A stretch of DNA of 64,000 bases from JAFGBN01 sp964394145 (GTDB taxonomy: Bacteria; Chloroflexota; Dehalococcoidia; GIF9; AB-539-J10): contig CAYMVL010000034.1 in the NCBI GenBank assembly GCA_964394145.1, forward strand, positions 62,001-126,000, given 5' to 3'. The translations under genes and the position numbers were made by a program. Shown piece after piece: positions 44,102 to 53,213 of this stretch. The notes under the pieces are model-generated. The model worked only from the letters and a program-made list of their open reading frames with translations. It had not been told where the DNA came from and did not search any database. Each line of letters opens with the position of its first letter. Positions within the stretch are counted from its first letter, which is position 1.

Positions 44102-44442
44102 GCAGATTCTCAAGAGGACGATGAGAATAGCGTGGAGTTTGATTGTTTTGCCTTTAAGGTTATTCTTATTTTGCGCCTACGCTAAGTGAGTGAGGCCCAG
44201 CGGGCTTTTCAGGTAGGCGACATCTCTGGAAGGATTGAATTCATTGGTTACGTCTTGTTACGTCATCTTGCTCGGCAAATATGGCAGTCAGGTATTGCTG
44301 GATGGGGGGCCTCGGTGACGAAGTTCGGGTCGTGTGCGATGGGTTTCTGTTGGCGGGAACCCGTCGAGGGAGGGGAATGAGCATCACGGACAACAAGAGC
44401 TTGAAATGTGTCTGGGCGGAATCGGTATAATTTGAGCTAAAC
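44102..44442. other. Intergenic, nothing recognised
   Basis: About 340 bases. A 64-codon frame at 44186-44380 has no recognisable similarity and I do not call it. A TATAAT at 44426-44431 with TTGAAA at 44401 could be a second promoter. Confidence 0.35.
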
Positions 44443-44472
44443 TTGACTTAATGTTGCTGGAATGGGTTCTAT
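44443..44472 (+). promoter_or_regulatory. Promoter of the phosphatidyltransferase-purA pair
   Basis: TTGACT at 44443-44448 and TTCTAT at 44467-44472 with an 18-base spacer lie 13 bases before the ATG at 44486, which would make a very short leader. Confidence 0.35.
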
Positions 44473-44485
44473 AGAGACGGGCTAG

Positions 44486-45100
44486 ATGGCAAATCTAACA
44501 CAAATGCGGAGGGATATAGGTTATCGGATTGCCAATCCGATGGTTAGGATCCTGGCTAGGAGCAGCCTGAAGCCTGACACCTTGACTTTGCTGGGGTTAG
44601 CAGTAAATCTTGGTGCAGCTTACACTATTGCTCGCGACTATCTTGTCCTTGGCGGCGTGTTAGTCTTAGTTTCGGGGATATTTGATCTCCTTGATGGAGC
44701 GTTGGCTCGCTTTGCTAAACGAGCAACGAAGTTCGGTGCTATTCTGGATTCTACTGTTGACCGTGTTTCTGAGGCGGCAGTGCTCTTTGGTCTCATAGTC
44801 TGGTATGTCTCAAAGGGGGCTGAGATCGAGATTCTGCTTGTATTTGCTGTCCTGATTGGTTCGTTTCTCGTCAGCTATGTAAGAGCAAGAGGTGAGGGGC
44901 TAGGGTTGCAATGTCAGGTTGGCTTGTTTACCAGGGCTGAACGCGTTATAGTATTGGCTGTGGGTTTATTGCTGAGCGGTGTGGATGTTGTAATCCCACC
45001 TGTAACGATCGCATTATGGATTTTGCTTGTGTTCGTTTATGTTACTGTTGCGCAAAGGCTGTTTTACCTGCGTAAGCAAGCAAATAGTGGAGGTGGCTAA
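44486..45100 (+). CDS. CDP-alcohol phosphatidyltransferase, probably inositol-phosphate-lipid synthase
   Basis: 204 residues with about six hydrophobic segments. The catalytic motif D-G-x2-A-R-x8-G-x3-D-x3-D is complete in LLDGALARFAKRATKFGAIL followed by DSTVDR (about residues 68-94). The family joins CDP-diacylglycerol or CDP-archaeol to an alcohol phosphate. The adjacent inositol-1-phosphate synthase makes inositol-1-P a likely acceptor, giving phosphatidylinositol phosphate as in actinobacteria and archaea. PgsA-type glycerol-phosphate use is the alternative. It ends right where purA begins, so the two are co-transcribed. Confidence 0.9.
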   Translation: MANLTQMRRDIGYRIANPMVRILARSSLKPDTLTLLGLAVNLGAAYTIARDYLVLGGVLVLVSGIFDLLDGALARFAKRATKFGAILDSTVDRVSEAAVLFGLIVWYVSKGAEIEILLVFAVLIGSFLVSYVRARGEGLGLQCQVGLFTRAERVIVLAVGLLLSGVDVVIPPVTIALWILLVFVYVTVAQRLFYLRKQANSGGG

Positions 45101-46390
45101 ATGGCAGTCGTAGCTATCGTAGGAGGCCAATGGGGTGATGAAGGTAAAGGAAGGGTGATTGACCTCGTGGCGGAGAAGGCTAGGATGGTGGTTCGTTTTT
45201 CAGGTGGGGATAACGCCGGTCATACGGTGGTTAATCCCTATGGTGAATTTCGGCTACATCTTATACCTTCGGGCATATTTTACCCTCATATAACCTGTAT
45301 CATAGGCAATGGCGTAGCTATCAACCCCGCAGTGCTTCTTAGCGAAATGGACGAGCTTCAAAATCGCGACGTTAACCTGAGTCGCTTGTTCATCAGCAAT
45401 CGTGCTCATCTTATTATGCCTTATCATACCCTCCTGGACAGGCTGGAGGAGGAGAGGCGCAGTAAAGGAGCTTTAGGAACTACGGGTAGGGGGATTGGGC
45501 CTGTATTTGCTGATAAAGTGGCTCGTTTAGGGATTCGAGCTGGAGATCTATTGAATAAAGATGTTTTCTTTAGCCGGCTGAAGTCAGCTCTTGAGTTCAA
45601 AAATGCTATTGTGACTAAGGTATATGAGGCTTCACCCCTATCATTGGAAGGAATATATGAACAATACTGCCATTATGGAGAGCAATTAGCACCTTTTATT
45701 CGGGAAACTAGCGCTATGGTTTATGAGGCATTAGAGAAGAAGGAGCTGGTGTTACTGGAAGGTGCTCAGGGGGCGCTGCTGGACCCGGATTTTGGTACCT
45801 ATCCTTATGTGACCTCGTCTTCACCATTAGCTGGTGCGGGAGCTACAGGGGCAGGCGTTAGCCCCAGGGCGATAGATCGTATTATCGGTGTATTCAAAGC
45901 TTATGTTACCAGGGTTGGCAATGGACCAATGCCCACTGAGCTTAAGGATGAGGTCGGCAATTTGATACGGGAAAAGGCTCACGAATACGGTGCTACTACG
46001 GGAAGGCCGCGACGTTGTGGTTGGTTTGATGCCGTGGCTGGTCGTTTCAGCGCTCAAATAAATGGGTTCAGCAGCATAGCTCTAACTCACCTTGATATTT
46101 TTGATGGCTTCCCCTCGATCAAGATATGTATTGCTTACAGATTTGAGGACAGGATTTTGAATTACTTTCCCAGTGATCCAAACGTTTTAGAGAGATGCCA
46201 ACCTTTGTATGAGGAACTACCTGGTTGGGAAGCGTCGATAGGTGGAATTCGCAGATTTAATAAGCTGCCATCTGAGGCTCGCCACTACATAAGGAAACTT
46301 GAAGAACTACTCTCCTGCCCTGTTACTCTTGTTTCGGCTGGGCCAGAGAGGGGGCAAATAATAAGAATAAGGCCCCGTATTTCTAGCTAG
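45101..46390 (+). CDS. purA: Adenylosuccinate synthetase
   Basis: 429 residues. It makes adenylosuccinate from IMP, aspartate and GTP. The GTP-binding GGQWGDEGKG is at the N-terminus, with GDNAGHTV, GTTGRGIGPVFADK, LEGAQGALLDPDFGTYPYVT and TTGRPRRCGWFD. The ATG follows the stop of the phosphatidyltransferase directly, with GGAGGTGG just upstream. Its 3' end overlaps the convergent dapA by 8 bases. The other purine genes in this window (purF, purM, purH) are about 5 kb away on the same strand. Confidence 0.97.
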   Translation: MAVVAIVGGQWGDEGKGRVIDLVAEKARMVVRFSGGDNAGHTVVNPYGEFRLHLIPSGIFYPHITCIIGNGVAINPAVLLSEMDELQNRDVNLSRLFISNRAHLIMPYHTLLDRLEEERRSKGALGTTGRGIGPVFADKVARLGIRAGDLLNKDVFFSRLKSALEFKNAIVTKVYEASPLSLEGIYEQYCHYGEQLAPFIRETSAMVYEALEKKELVLLEGAQGALLDPDFGTYPYVTSSSPLAGAGATGAGVSPRAIDRIIGVFKAYVTRVGNGPMPTELKDEVGNLIREKAHEYGATTGRPRRCGWFDAVAGRFSAQINGFSSIALTHLDIFDGFPSIKICIAYRFEDRILNYFPSDPNVLERCQPLYEELPGWEASIGGIRRFNKLPSEARHYIRKLEELLSCPVTLVSAGPERGQIIRIRPRISS

Positions 46391-47288
46391 TTTTGACCTG
46401 AATAGGCAGGTCAATCTTATAGTCTTTCAGCGTTTCTCTGATAATCTCGGCTGATTTTGCGTCAGGCTCGGTTAACGGCAGACGAGGCTTGCCAACACTG
46501 AAACCCAGATGATTTAGAGCATATTTGATGGGCATAGGATTAGGGACGATAAACAAAGCATCTATCAGGGGCAATAGATAACGGTGAATGCTGGCTGCCT
46601 GCTCTCTTTCGTGGTTAAGGCATTTCTCTATCATGTCCTTAATTTGAATCCCTGTCAGATGAGAGGCTACACTGACTACGCCATAACCGCCCAAAGCGAT
46701 GATAGGCAGGGTTACTATGTCGTCGCCACTGTAAACCAGAAAGTCGTCCTTTGCGCCCTGTATAATCTTTGATACCTGACCAAGGTTAGCGCTGGCTTCT
46801 TTTATGCCAACAATATTATCCACTTGGCTCAGCGTTATTGCCGTATCGGCGGTCATATTGGTAACCGTTCGTGATGGCACATTATAAATGATACAGGGTA
46901 AAGCGGTAGCTTCGGCGATAGCCTTAAAATGCACGATCAAACCTTGTTGGGTGGGACGATTATAATACGGAACTACCAAGAGGCAAGCATCAGCACCCAG
47001 TCTCTCTGCCTCCTTGGTCAGCTCTTGACTTTCCCTGGTGCTGTAGTTACCCGTTCCAGCTACTAGCGTTCCGCGGTTACCTATTGCTGACTTTATTTCA
47101 GAGAAGAGTCGTAGTTTTTCTTCACGTTTAAGTGTAGGTGATTCCCCTGTAGTGCCGCAAACTACCAATCCATCGCTGCCGGACTCCAGCAAAGATAAAG
47201 CTAAGGTCTTGGCTTGGATGTAGTCAACCTCGCCGTCAGCGGTGAAGGGTGTGACCATAGCTGTTAACAAGCGCCCTATCTTGTTCAT
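46383..47288 (-). CDS. dapA: 4-hydroxy-tetrahydrodipicolinate synthase
   Basis: 301 residues. It condenses pyruvate and aspartate semialdehyde in lysine/diaminopimelate synthesis. The Schiff-base Lys is in VGIKEASAN (about residue 162), and the DHDPS signatures GTTGESPTL and YNVPSRTVTNM are present. It is the last gene of dapB-asd-dapA, two bases after asd. The N-terminus MNKIGRLLTAMVTPF is typical. Confidence 0.96.
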   Translation of the reverse strand: MNKIGRLLTAMVTPFTADGEVDYIQAKTLALSLLESGSDGLVVCGTTGESPTLKREEKLRLFSEIKSAIGNRGTLVAGTGNYSTRESQELTKEAERLGADACLLVVPYYNRPTQQGLIVHFKAIAEATALPCIIYNVPSRTVTNMTADTAITLSQVDNIVGIKEASANLGQVSKIIQGAKDDFLVYSGDDIVTLPIIALGGYGVVSVASHLTGIQIKDMIEKCLNHEREQAASIHRYLLPLIDALFIVPNPMPIKYALNHLGFSVGKPRLPLTEPDAKSAEIIRETLKDYKIDLPIQVKTS

Positions 47289-47289
47289 T

Positions 47290-48366
47290 TCAAAGCTCCT
47301 GAAATTCGTTAGATGGTGAGCGGGTCAGTGAAAGTCTCAGATTTCTGTTATTACTTATCCATCCCGTTCTTATCCCTTCCTCGGCAATCTGTACGGCATT
47401 TATTGCCGCCCCCCTGTGCAAGTTATCGGCTACTATCCACATAACTAGTCCGTTAGGGTGAGAGACGTCTTTTCTGATTCTGCCCACAAATATATGTTCT
47501 GAGCCAGTAGCTGCCCAGGGTTGGGGGTAGACACTGACGCTGGGATCATCGAGTACTCTTATTCCAGGCGCTTGAGCTAGTATTTTCCTTGCCTCGTCTG
47601 GAGTTATAGGCGCACTGAATTCCACATTCACCGCTTCGCTATGTCCAAAGTAAACAGGGACTCTGACACAAGTTGCCGAAATAGCTATGTCCTGGCTATG
47701 CATTATCTTTTGTGTTTCCTGTACCAGACTCTGTTCTGACTTGGTATAGCCATTATCCAGGAAGACATCAATCTCTGGTAACAGGTTGAACGCTATTTGG
47801 TGAGAATAGATGTGAGGGCAAACCTGGCGCCCTTCTAGGATTGCCTGTGTCTCGCTCGTAAGTTCTTTCAAAGCAGCGCCTCCGCTTTGAGAAACTGATT
47901 GATACGTGCTCACTACAATTCGTTTGATAGGATTGATTTTATGTAAGGGATAAAGGGCTATAGCCAATTGCGTTACACAGCAATTAGGATTCGAGATTAT
48001 ACCTTTGTGGTGTTTGATATCTTCAGGATTCACCTCGGGAACTACTAAAGGGACTGATGGTTTCAACCTGAAAGCGGAACTATTGTCAATGACTACTGCT
48101 CCAGCTTCAGCAGCCAACGGTGACAATCTCCGGCTGGTCTCAGCATCTGCGCAGAAAAAGGCGACGTCGATATCGTTGAATATCTCCGGTGTGGCTTCCT
48201 CGACCTCAATTCCATGGTGGTTGAAAAAGAGTCTGGTGTTTGCAGGGTTGTTAGAATCCAGCAGCTGAATCGATGCTACCAGGGGACTCCGTTGCTCGAG
48301 CACTTTGATAAACTCCTGTCCCAAAAGACCGGTGGCGCCGATGATGGCTACATTGAAACCGTTCAT
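47290..48366 (-). CDS. asd: Aspartate-semialdehyde dehydrogenase
   Basis: 358 residues, somewhat longer than average owing to a C-terminal tail. It reduces aspartyl phosphate with NADPH. The N-terminal ATGLLGQEFI nucleotide loop, the catalytic Cys in SNPNCCVTQLA and the His in RVPVYFGHSEAV are present. It lies between dapB and dapA with gaps of nine and one bases, an evident operon. Aspartokinase is not in the window. Confidence 0.96.
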   Translation of the reverse strand: MNGFNVAIIGATGLLGQEFIKVLEQRSPLVASIQLLDSNNPANTRLFFNHHGIEVEEATPEIFNDIDVAFFCADAETSRRLSPLAAEAGAVVIDNSSAFRLKPSVPLVVPEVNPEDIKHHKGIISNPNCCVTQLAIALYPLHKINPIKRIVVSTYQSVSQSGGAALKELTSETQAILEGRQVCPHIYSHQIAFNLLPEIDVFLDNGYTKSEQSLVQETQKIMHSQDIAISATCVRVPVYFGHSEAVNVEFSAPITPDEARKILAQAPGIRVLDDPSVSVYPQPWAATGSEHIFVGRIRKDVSHPNGLVMWIVADNLHRGAAINAVQIAEEGIRTGWISNNRNLRLSLTRSPSNEFQEL

Positions 48367-48375
48367 AATATTCCC

Positions 48376-49173
48376 CTACAGCTTAATTAAGGAATCCAGC
48401 CCATAGATGAACTCCTTGCGTTTTGTTACTTCCTTGATTGCCAGGGCGATTCCAGACATATAGCACTCTCTATTTATGGTTTCATGGCGTAATGTGAGGG
48501 TTTCACCGGCCTCACTGAATATGACTTCCTGTCCCGCCATAAATCCTGGTAAGCGCAGGCTATGAATTGCTATTCCGTCCATTTGTCCGCCCCTGGTATT
48601 GTTAATTATTTCCCTTTCAGCTTTGGTGTGAACAAAAGGTTGTCCGCGTGCTTGAGACATGGCTTTTGCAGTGGCGATGGCGGTTCCTGAGGGAGCATCA
48701 ATTTTCTTATCATGGTGCATTTCTATAATCTCAGCGTGATCAAAGAACTTAGCAGCAAGTCTAGCCAGGTGAATCAGCAGCGATGCTCCCAAAGAGAAAT
48801 TGGGAGCTACCACAGCTCCTACTTTGTTCGCTTGGCATAGCTGCTCAATTTCTGCCAGATCCTTCTCAGAGAGTCCAGTTGTACCTATAACTAAGTTCAC
48901 CTTGCGGTTAGTAGCGGTGCGAGCTGCAGCCATAGCGGCTTCAGCGTTAGTGAAATCTACGAGGACATCCGGATTGCATCTCTTCAGCAAAGTGATTAAA
49001 TCAGAAGAGAATGGTACTAATTCTCCGGTCTCGGGTAGAGGGAGGTATTGTTGAGTCACCTCTTTTTCCGCAGCACCAACTAGCTTCAATTCAGAGTCAC
49101 GGATTATTGTTTTGGTTACTTCTTGCCCCATCTTGCCTAAAGCGCCATTTATAACTACCCTTATTCTTTCCAT
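48376..49173 (-). CDS. dapB: 4-hydroxy-tetrahydrodipicolinate reductase
   Basis: 265 residues. It reduces the DapA product with NAD(P)H. The nucleotide loop VINGALGKMGQEV, IGTTGLS, the family signature EIMHHDKK-like block in AEIIEMHHDKKIDAPSGTA and the C-terminal catalytic domain are complete. It starts 70 bases after the stop of pnp on the same strand, so rpsO-pnp-dapB-asd-dapA may be a single transcript or dapB may have its own promoter. Confidence 0.96.
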   Translation of the reverse strand: MERIRVVINGALGKMGQEVTKTIIRDSELKLVGAAEKEVTQQYLPLPETGELVPFSSDLITLLKRCNPDVLVDFTNAEAAMAAARTATNRKVNLVIGTTGLSEKDLAEIEQLCQANKVGAVVAPNFSLGASLLIHLARLAAKFFDHAEIIEMHHDKKIDAPSGTAIATAKAMSQARGQPFVHTKAEREIINNTRGGQMDGIAIHSLRLPGFMAGQEVIFSEAGETLTLRHETINRECYMSGIALAIKEVTKRKEFIYGLDSLIKL

Positions 49174-49243
49174 ATTTCCCTCTCAAATTGCAGGCTCCAA
49201 ATAAATTCAAATTCCCAAAATAGTAGGGTTCTGAATCCAGTGC

Positions 49244-51427
49244 CTAGGAATTTTCCGTGCGCGGATGGAAGCGTCGAGGATGCCTTGGTTTTTGTTGTCC
49301 TTGGTCTTTTGCGGCTGAGGTAGCGTTTTCCCTGGCGTCAGGTAGCTGAGAGGGCGCCCCAAATACTGCCTTACGTGACAAGTTTACTCTGCCCAAGTTG
49401 TCAATTCCAATAACTTTTACCGATATTTCATCGCCCACTTTAGCTACATCCTCAACTTCACGGACGTGGTAGTCAGCTAGCTCGCTGATATGTACCAGGC
49501 CCTCCTTCCCAGGCAAAATCTCTACCATAGCACCAAAATTAAGTATTCGTGTTACTCTCCCAGTATAAACATTCCCGGGTTTCACCTCCTGGGTCAAATC
49601 TTCTATCATTTGAATAGCCTTTTGAGCTGCTTCCTCACTTAGAGAGCCAATAACGACAGTGCCGTCATTCTTAATATCTATGGTTGTTTTTGTCTCGTCT
49701 ATAATAGACCTGATGGTCTTTCCACCGGGCCCGATGACTGTGCCAATCTTAGCTGTATCGATAGCTATCTCATGGATCTTAGGGGCGTAGGGGCTTAGTT
49801 CAGCGCGGCTGACATCAATGGTCTCATGCATCTTACCCAGTATTCTCATCCGTGCTTGACGAGCTTTACTTAGCGCTTCTCCCAAGATTGTGTAGTCCAC
49901 GCCTTTAAGCTTGATATCAAGCTGCAAAGCAGTAATTCCCTGAGACGTACCGGCAACCTTGAAATCCATGTCACCGTACGCGTCTTCCATGCCTGCTATG
50001 TCGGTCAAAATGACGTGGTCTCCATCTTCTGCAGTAACCAGGCCCATGGCTATGCCAGCCACAGGCGCTTTAATAGGGACACCTGCATCCATCAGGGAGA
50101 GAGTTGACGCACAAGCACTGGCCATAGAGGTGCTGCCATGCGAACTGAGGACTTCAGACACGAGGCGAATAGTGTAGGGAAAATCCTCTTCAGCTGGTAG
50201 TATTGGGGCAATAGCTCGTTCGACAAGATTGCCATGCCCGATTTCTCGTCTTCCTGGGGTGCCTATCCGCTTTACCTCACCGGTAGAAAAGGGAGGAAAA
50301 TTGTAATGATGAATAAAGCGCTTGGTTTCTACCAGGCCCAGGCCATCCAGTGCTTGCTCCTGGCGCATAGAGCCCAGAGTGGTGATAGTCAGAACCTGTG
50401 TTTCCCCTCGCGAAAACAGTCCTGAGCCGTGGGTACAGGGCAGCAGGCCCACTTCACTACTGAGAGGCCGGATTTCGTCCGCCGGGCGACTGTCTATATG
50501 CTGCTTTTCCTGCACTATTATCCTCCTCACCTCTTGCTTAAGCTGACTTTCGATAACAAAATCAGCTTCAGCTTCTGAGAGAGAAGTGCTCAGTTGTTCC
50601 TCTGCCTCTTGTTTGAGTGAGGCTAAGGCCTGCTCCTGTTGTAATCTCCCTGGTTGCCTGACAGCTTGCAGCAGCCTGCCGCCAAACATTGAGGAGACTT
50701 GAGTGAAAAATTCGGGAGCAATATCTCTGGATTCGATTTCTATCTTGGGCTGACCATGGGCTTGCTGTAGCTCTTGTTGTAGTCTAATGATCTCTTGATT
50801 GGCCTCATGTCCAAATTTGATCGCTTCCAGAATCAGTTCTTCAGAAATTTCCTTGGCACTCGCCTCTGTCATCACTATGGCCTCTTTGGTGCTGGCAACA
50901 ACGAGGTCGAGCGAGCTATTTTCCATCTCAGGCAAAGTAGGATTCAGGGCTAGGCGGCCATCCAGGTAACCAACGTGCACTGCTGACACAGGACCCCAGA
51001 ATGGGATAGCTGAGATGGTTAAAGCTGCTGATGCGCCAATAAGGGCGCAAACATCAGGGTCATTCTCTTTATCTACCGAAAGCACGGTAGCTATAATCTG
51101 TGTCTCATAACCAAAATCTTTTGAAATAAGAGGGCGCAAACATCGATCGATAAGACGGCTGGTTATGATCGCCTCCTCGGTCGGTCGTCCCTCGCGTCTT
51201 ATAAAACTACCTGGTATTTTGCCCGCGGCGTATAGCCTCTCTTCGTAATCCACTGTCAGTGGCAAGAAATCTCTCTTAGCGGAAGGTTCGGCCTTGGTAC
51301 ACACAGTAGCCAGAACCACTGTATTTCCGTATCGTACAACCGCTGCACCATCAGCTTGCTGAGCTACCTTTCCTATCTCAACAGCTAGTGTTCGGCCAGC
51401 GACGGGGCACTCAAAGACTTTAAACAT
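49244..51427 (-). CDS. pnp: Polyribonucleotide nucleotidyltransferase
   Basis: 727 residues, full length. PNPase degrades RNA phosphorolytically 3' to 5'. Two RNase PH domains (~10-145 and ~310-545) flank a helical domain. The second core has the catalytic blocks FPPFSTGEVKRIG, EVLSSHGSTSMAS and MDFKVAGTSQGITALQLDIK. A KH domain (GTVIGPGGKTIRSI) and an S1 domain (GNVYTGRVTRILNFGAMVE) follow. It sits one base after rpsO, the classical pair. A basic tail (QKPRHPRRFHPR) ends the protein. Confidence 0.97.
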   Translation of the reverse strand: MFKVFECPVAGRTLAVEIGKVAQQADGAAVVRYGNTVVLATVCTKAEPSAKRDFLPLTVDYEERLYAAGKIPGSFIRREGRPTEEAIITSRLIDRCLRPLISKDFGYETQIIATVLSVDKENDPDVCALIGASAALTISAIPFWGPVSAVHVGYLDGRLALNPTLPEMENSSLDLVVASTKEAIVMTEASAKEISEELILEAIKFGHEANQEIIRLQQELQQAHGQPKIEIESRDIAPEFFTQVSSMFGGRLLQAVRQPGRLQQEQALASLKQEAEEQLSTSLSEAEADFVIESQLKQEVRRIIVQEKQHIDSRPADEIRPLSSEVGLLPCTHGSGLFSRGETQVLTITTLGSMRQEQALDGLGLVETKRFIHHYNFPPFSTGEVKRIGTPGRREIGHGNLVERAIAPILPAEEDFPYTIRLVSEVLSSHGSTSMASACASTLSLMDAGVPIKAPVAGIAMGLVTAEDGDHVILTDIAGMEDAYGDMDFKVAGTSQGITALQLDIKLKGVDYTILGEALSKARQARMRILGKMHETIDVSRAELSPYAPKIHEIAIDTAKIGTVIGPGGKTIRSIIDETKTTIDIKNDGTVVIGSLSEEAAQKAIQMIEDLTQEVKPGNVYTGRVTRILNFGAMVEILPGKEGLVHISELADYHVREVEDVAKVGDEISVKVIGIDNLGRVNLSRKAVFGAPSQLPDARENATSAAKDQGQQKPRHPRRFHPRTENS

Positions 51428-51428
51428 A

Positions 51429-51686
51429 TTATTTCCGTAGTCCTAATTTGGCAACAAGGGAGCTATATCGCTGAGGTGCTGTCCTATTCAGATAGGCCAG
51501 AAGCCGCCTCTGTTTTCCTAGTACTTTAAGAAGCGAGCGTCGGGAGTGGCCATCATGGCTGTTTGATTTGAGATGCTCGGTTAGTTGACTTATCCTCTCT
51601 GTGAGCAAGGCTACCTGAACCTCAACAGAGCCGGTGTCTCCATCCTTAACCCTAAATTTGCTAATGATATCTGTTTTGCTTTCCAT
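51429..51686 (-). CDS. rpsO: 30S ribosomal protein S15
   Basis: 85 residues. S15 binds 16S rRNA early in small-subunit assembly. The conserved TGSVEVQVALLTERI, LTEHL, DGHSRRSLLKVLGKQRRLLA and YLNR are present. It heads the rpsO-pnp pair and is divergent from purF. The start codon lies 28 bases from the earliest possible purF start and ~118 from the preferred one. Confidence 0.97.
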   Translation of the reverse strand: MESKTDIISKFRVKDGDTGSVEVQVALLTERISQLTEHLKSNSHDGHSRRSLLKVLGKQRRLLAYLNRTAPQRYSSLVAKLGLRK

Positions 51687-51753
51687 GTCTAATATATATT
51701 ACCTTTCAATAGTGTGCTATATGATAACATTATGAGAAATTATTGTATAGAAA

Positions 51754-51782
51754 TTGACCCAGAAGCTAGGTTACTTTATAAT
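51754..51782 (+). promoter_or_regulatory. Near-consensus promoter of purF
   Basis: TTGACC (51754-51759) and a perfect TATAAT (51777-51782) are separated by the ideal 17 bases. The expected start of transcription (~51789) falls after the GTG at 51714 and the ATG at 51732 of the open frame. It therefore decides for the ATG at 51804 as the purF start. Confidence 0.65.
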
Positions 51783-51803
51783 CTAGGGCGAAGGCAACTT
51801 TTT

Positions 51804-53213
51804 ATGCACGAAAGTTGCGGTGTTTTTGGAATATACGCTCCAGGACTAGGTATAGCCCGGCTGATCTTTTTTGCGCTCTTTGCGTTACAGCATCGTGGGC
51901 AAGAAAGCGCTGGCATCGCTGTTACCGACGGCAATGAAATAAGAATCCATACCAGTATGGGTTTGGTTTCACAGGCATTCACCGAAAATCACCTTGCTTC
52001 ACTCAAAGGGCATATCGGGATTGGGCACAACCGTTACTCTACGACAGGCTCCAGCAAGCCGCACAATACTCAACCCATAATAGCTAAGTCAGGAGACTTG
52101 ACTGTTGCTCTGGCCCACAACGGCAATATTCTTAACAGCAAAGCACTCCACGACGAACTTGAAGAACGGGGCTATGTATTCCATAGCACCACGGATTCCG
52201 AAGTCATCGCAAACTTAATACTGGACTCACAGGGGAAGGATTGGGAGGAAAGAGTCAGGCATGCCATGCATCGCCTCCAAGGTGTTTACTCTCTGACCAT
52301 TATGACCCCGGAGCAACTCATCGGGGTCCGCGACCCGTTGGGCGTTCGTCCTCTTTGTCTGGGAAGCATTGATGGTGGTTGGCTGATTGCATCAGAAAGC
52401 TGTGCTCTGGATCATATAGGCGCCGAATTTGTTCGGGAGATTGCGCCGGGGGAAATAGTAGTTATCGATAAGAACGGGCCGAGGAGTTCCCATGTGAAGA
52501 GCGATAAGAAGGCCCTGTGCATCTTTGAATATATTTATTTTGCCCGTCCTGATAGCGTCATCCAAGGTAAATTGCTTTACCAGGCAAGACAAGCTATGGG
52601 CGGGATGTTAGCTCGAGAATACCCTGTCGATGCTGATCTGGTCATGGGCGTTCCTGATTCGGCTACTGCAGCCAGTATTGGTTATTCCAAAGCTTCGGGT
52701 ATTCCGTATTGCGAGGGCTTATTGAAAAACCGCTATGTGGGCCGCACCTTTATTGAGCCCGACCAGAGAATAAGGGAGCTGGGCGTTCAGCTAAAATTTA
52801 ACCCGCTCTCTAAGATAATTGCGGGGAAGCGATTGGTAGTGGTTGACGACAGTATTGTTCGTGGTACGACCACTCCGCATGTCGTCAATCTGCTTAAAAA
52901 AGCCGGCGCCAAAGAGATTCATTTGCGGATTTGCGCTCCGCCTATTCGGTATCCCTGTTTCTTCGGTGTTGATATGGCAACCAAGTGGGAACTTATCGCT
53001 GCCAGGAAGACTATCCCGGAAATCAGAGAGCACCTCGGTGTTGACACACTGGGCTATCTGAGCCTTGATGGTCTCATCAAGGCTGTGGACTTGCCCAGAG
53101 ATATTTTCTGTCTTGCTTGCTTTACTGGGGAATACCCCATTCCGGTACAAATAGAGATGGACAAATTAGCTTTGGAGCCCCTTCCCCTGAAGGAACTCAG
53201 TGAAGTCAAGTAG
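51804..53213 (+). CDS. purF: Amidophosphoribosyltransferase
   Basis: About 469 residues from the ATG at 51804 (MHESCGVFGIY). This start is preferred because a near-consensus promoter lies between the earlier in-frame starts and this one, and GAAGG lies nine bases upstream. The catalytic Cys5 is exposed after removal of a four-residue propeptide. The glutaminase domain has QHRGQESAG and GIGHNRYSTTGSS. The phosphoribosyltransferase domain has VVDDSIVRGTTTPHV. C-terminal CLACFTGEYPIP and other cysteines match the Fe-S type PurF of Bacillus. It is the committed step of purine synthesis and the first gene of purF-purM-purH. Confidence 0.95.
   Translation: MHESCGVFGIYAPGLGIARLIFFALFALQHRGQESAGIAVTDGNEIRIHTSMGLVSQAFTENHLASLKGHIGIGHNRYSTTGSSKPHNTQPIIAKSGDLTVALAHNGNILNSKALHDELEERGYVFHSTTDSEVIANLILDSQGKDWEERVRHAMHRLQGVYSLTIMTPEQLIGVRDPLGVRPLCLGSIDGGWLIASESCALDHIGAEFVREIAPGEIVVIDKNGPRSSHVKSDKKALCIFEYIYFARPDSVIQGKLLYQARQAMGGMLAREYPVDADLVMGVPDSATAASIGYSKASGIPYCEGLLKNRYVGRTFIEPDQRIRELGVQLKFNPLSKIIAGKRLVVVDDSIVRGTTTPHVVNLLKKAGAKEIHLRICAPPIRYPCFFGVDMATKWELIAARKTIPEIREHLGVDTLGYLSLDGLIKAVDLPRDIFCLACFTGEYPIPVQIEMDKLALEPLPLKELSEVK

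Noticed and set aside
44186..44380. 64-codon plus-strand ORF after ino1
   Set aside because: No recognisable family or ribosome site. It lies in a typical promoter gap.
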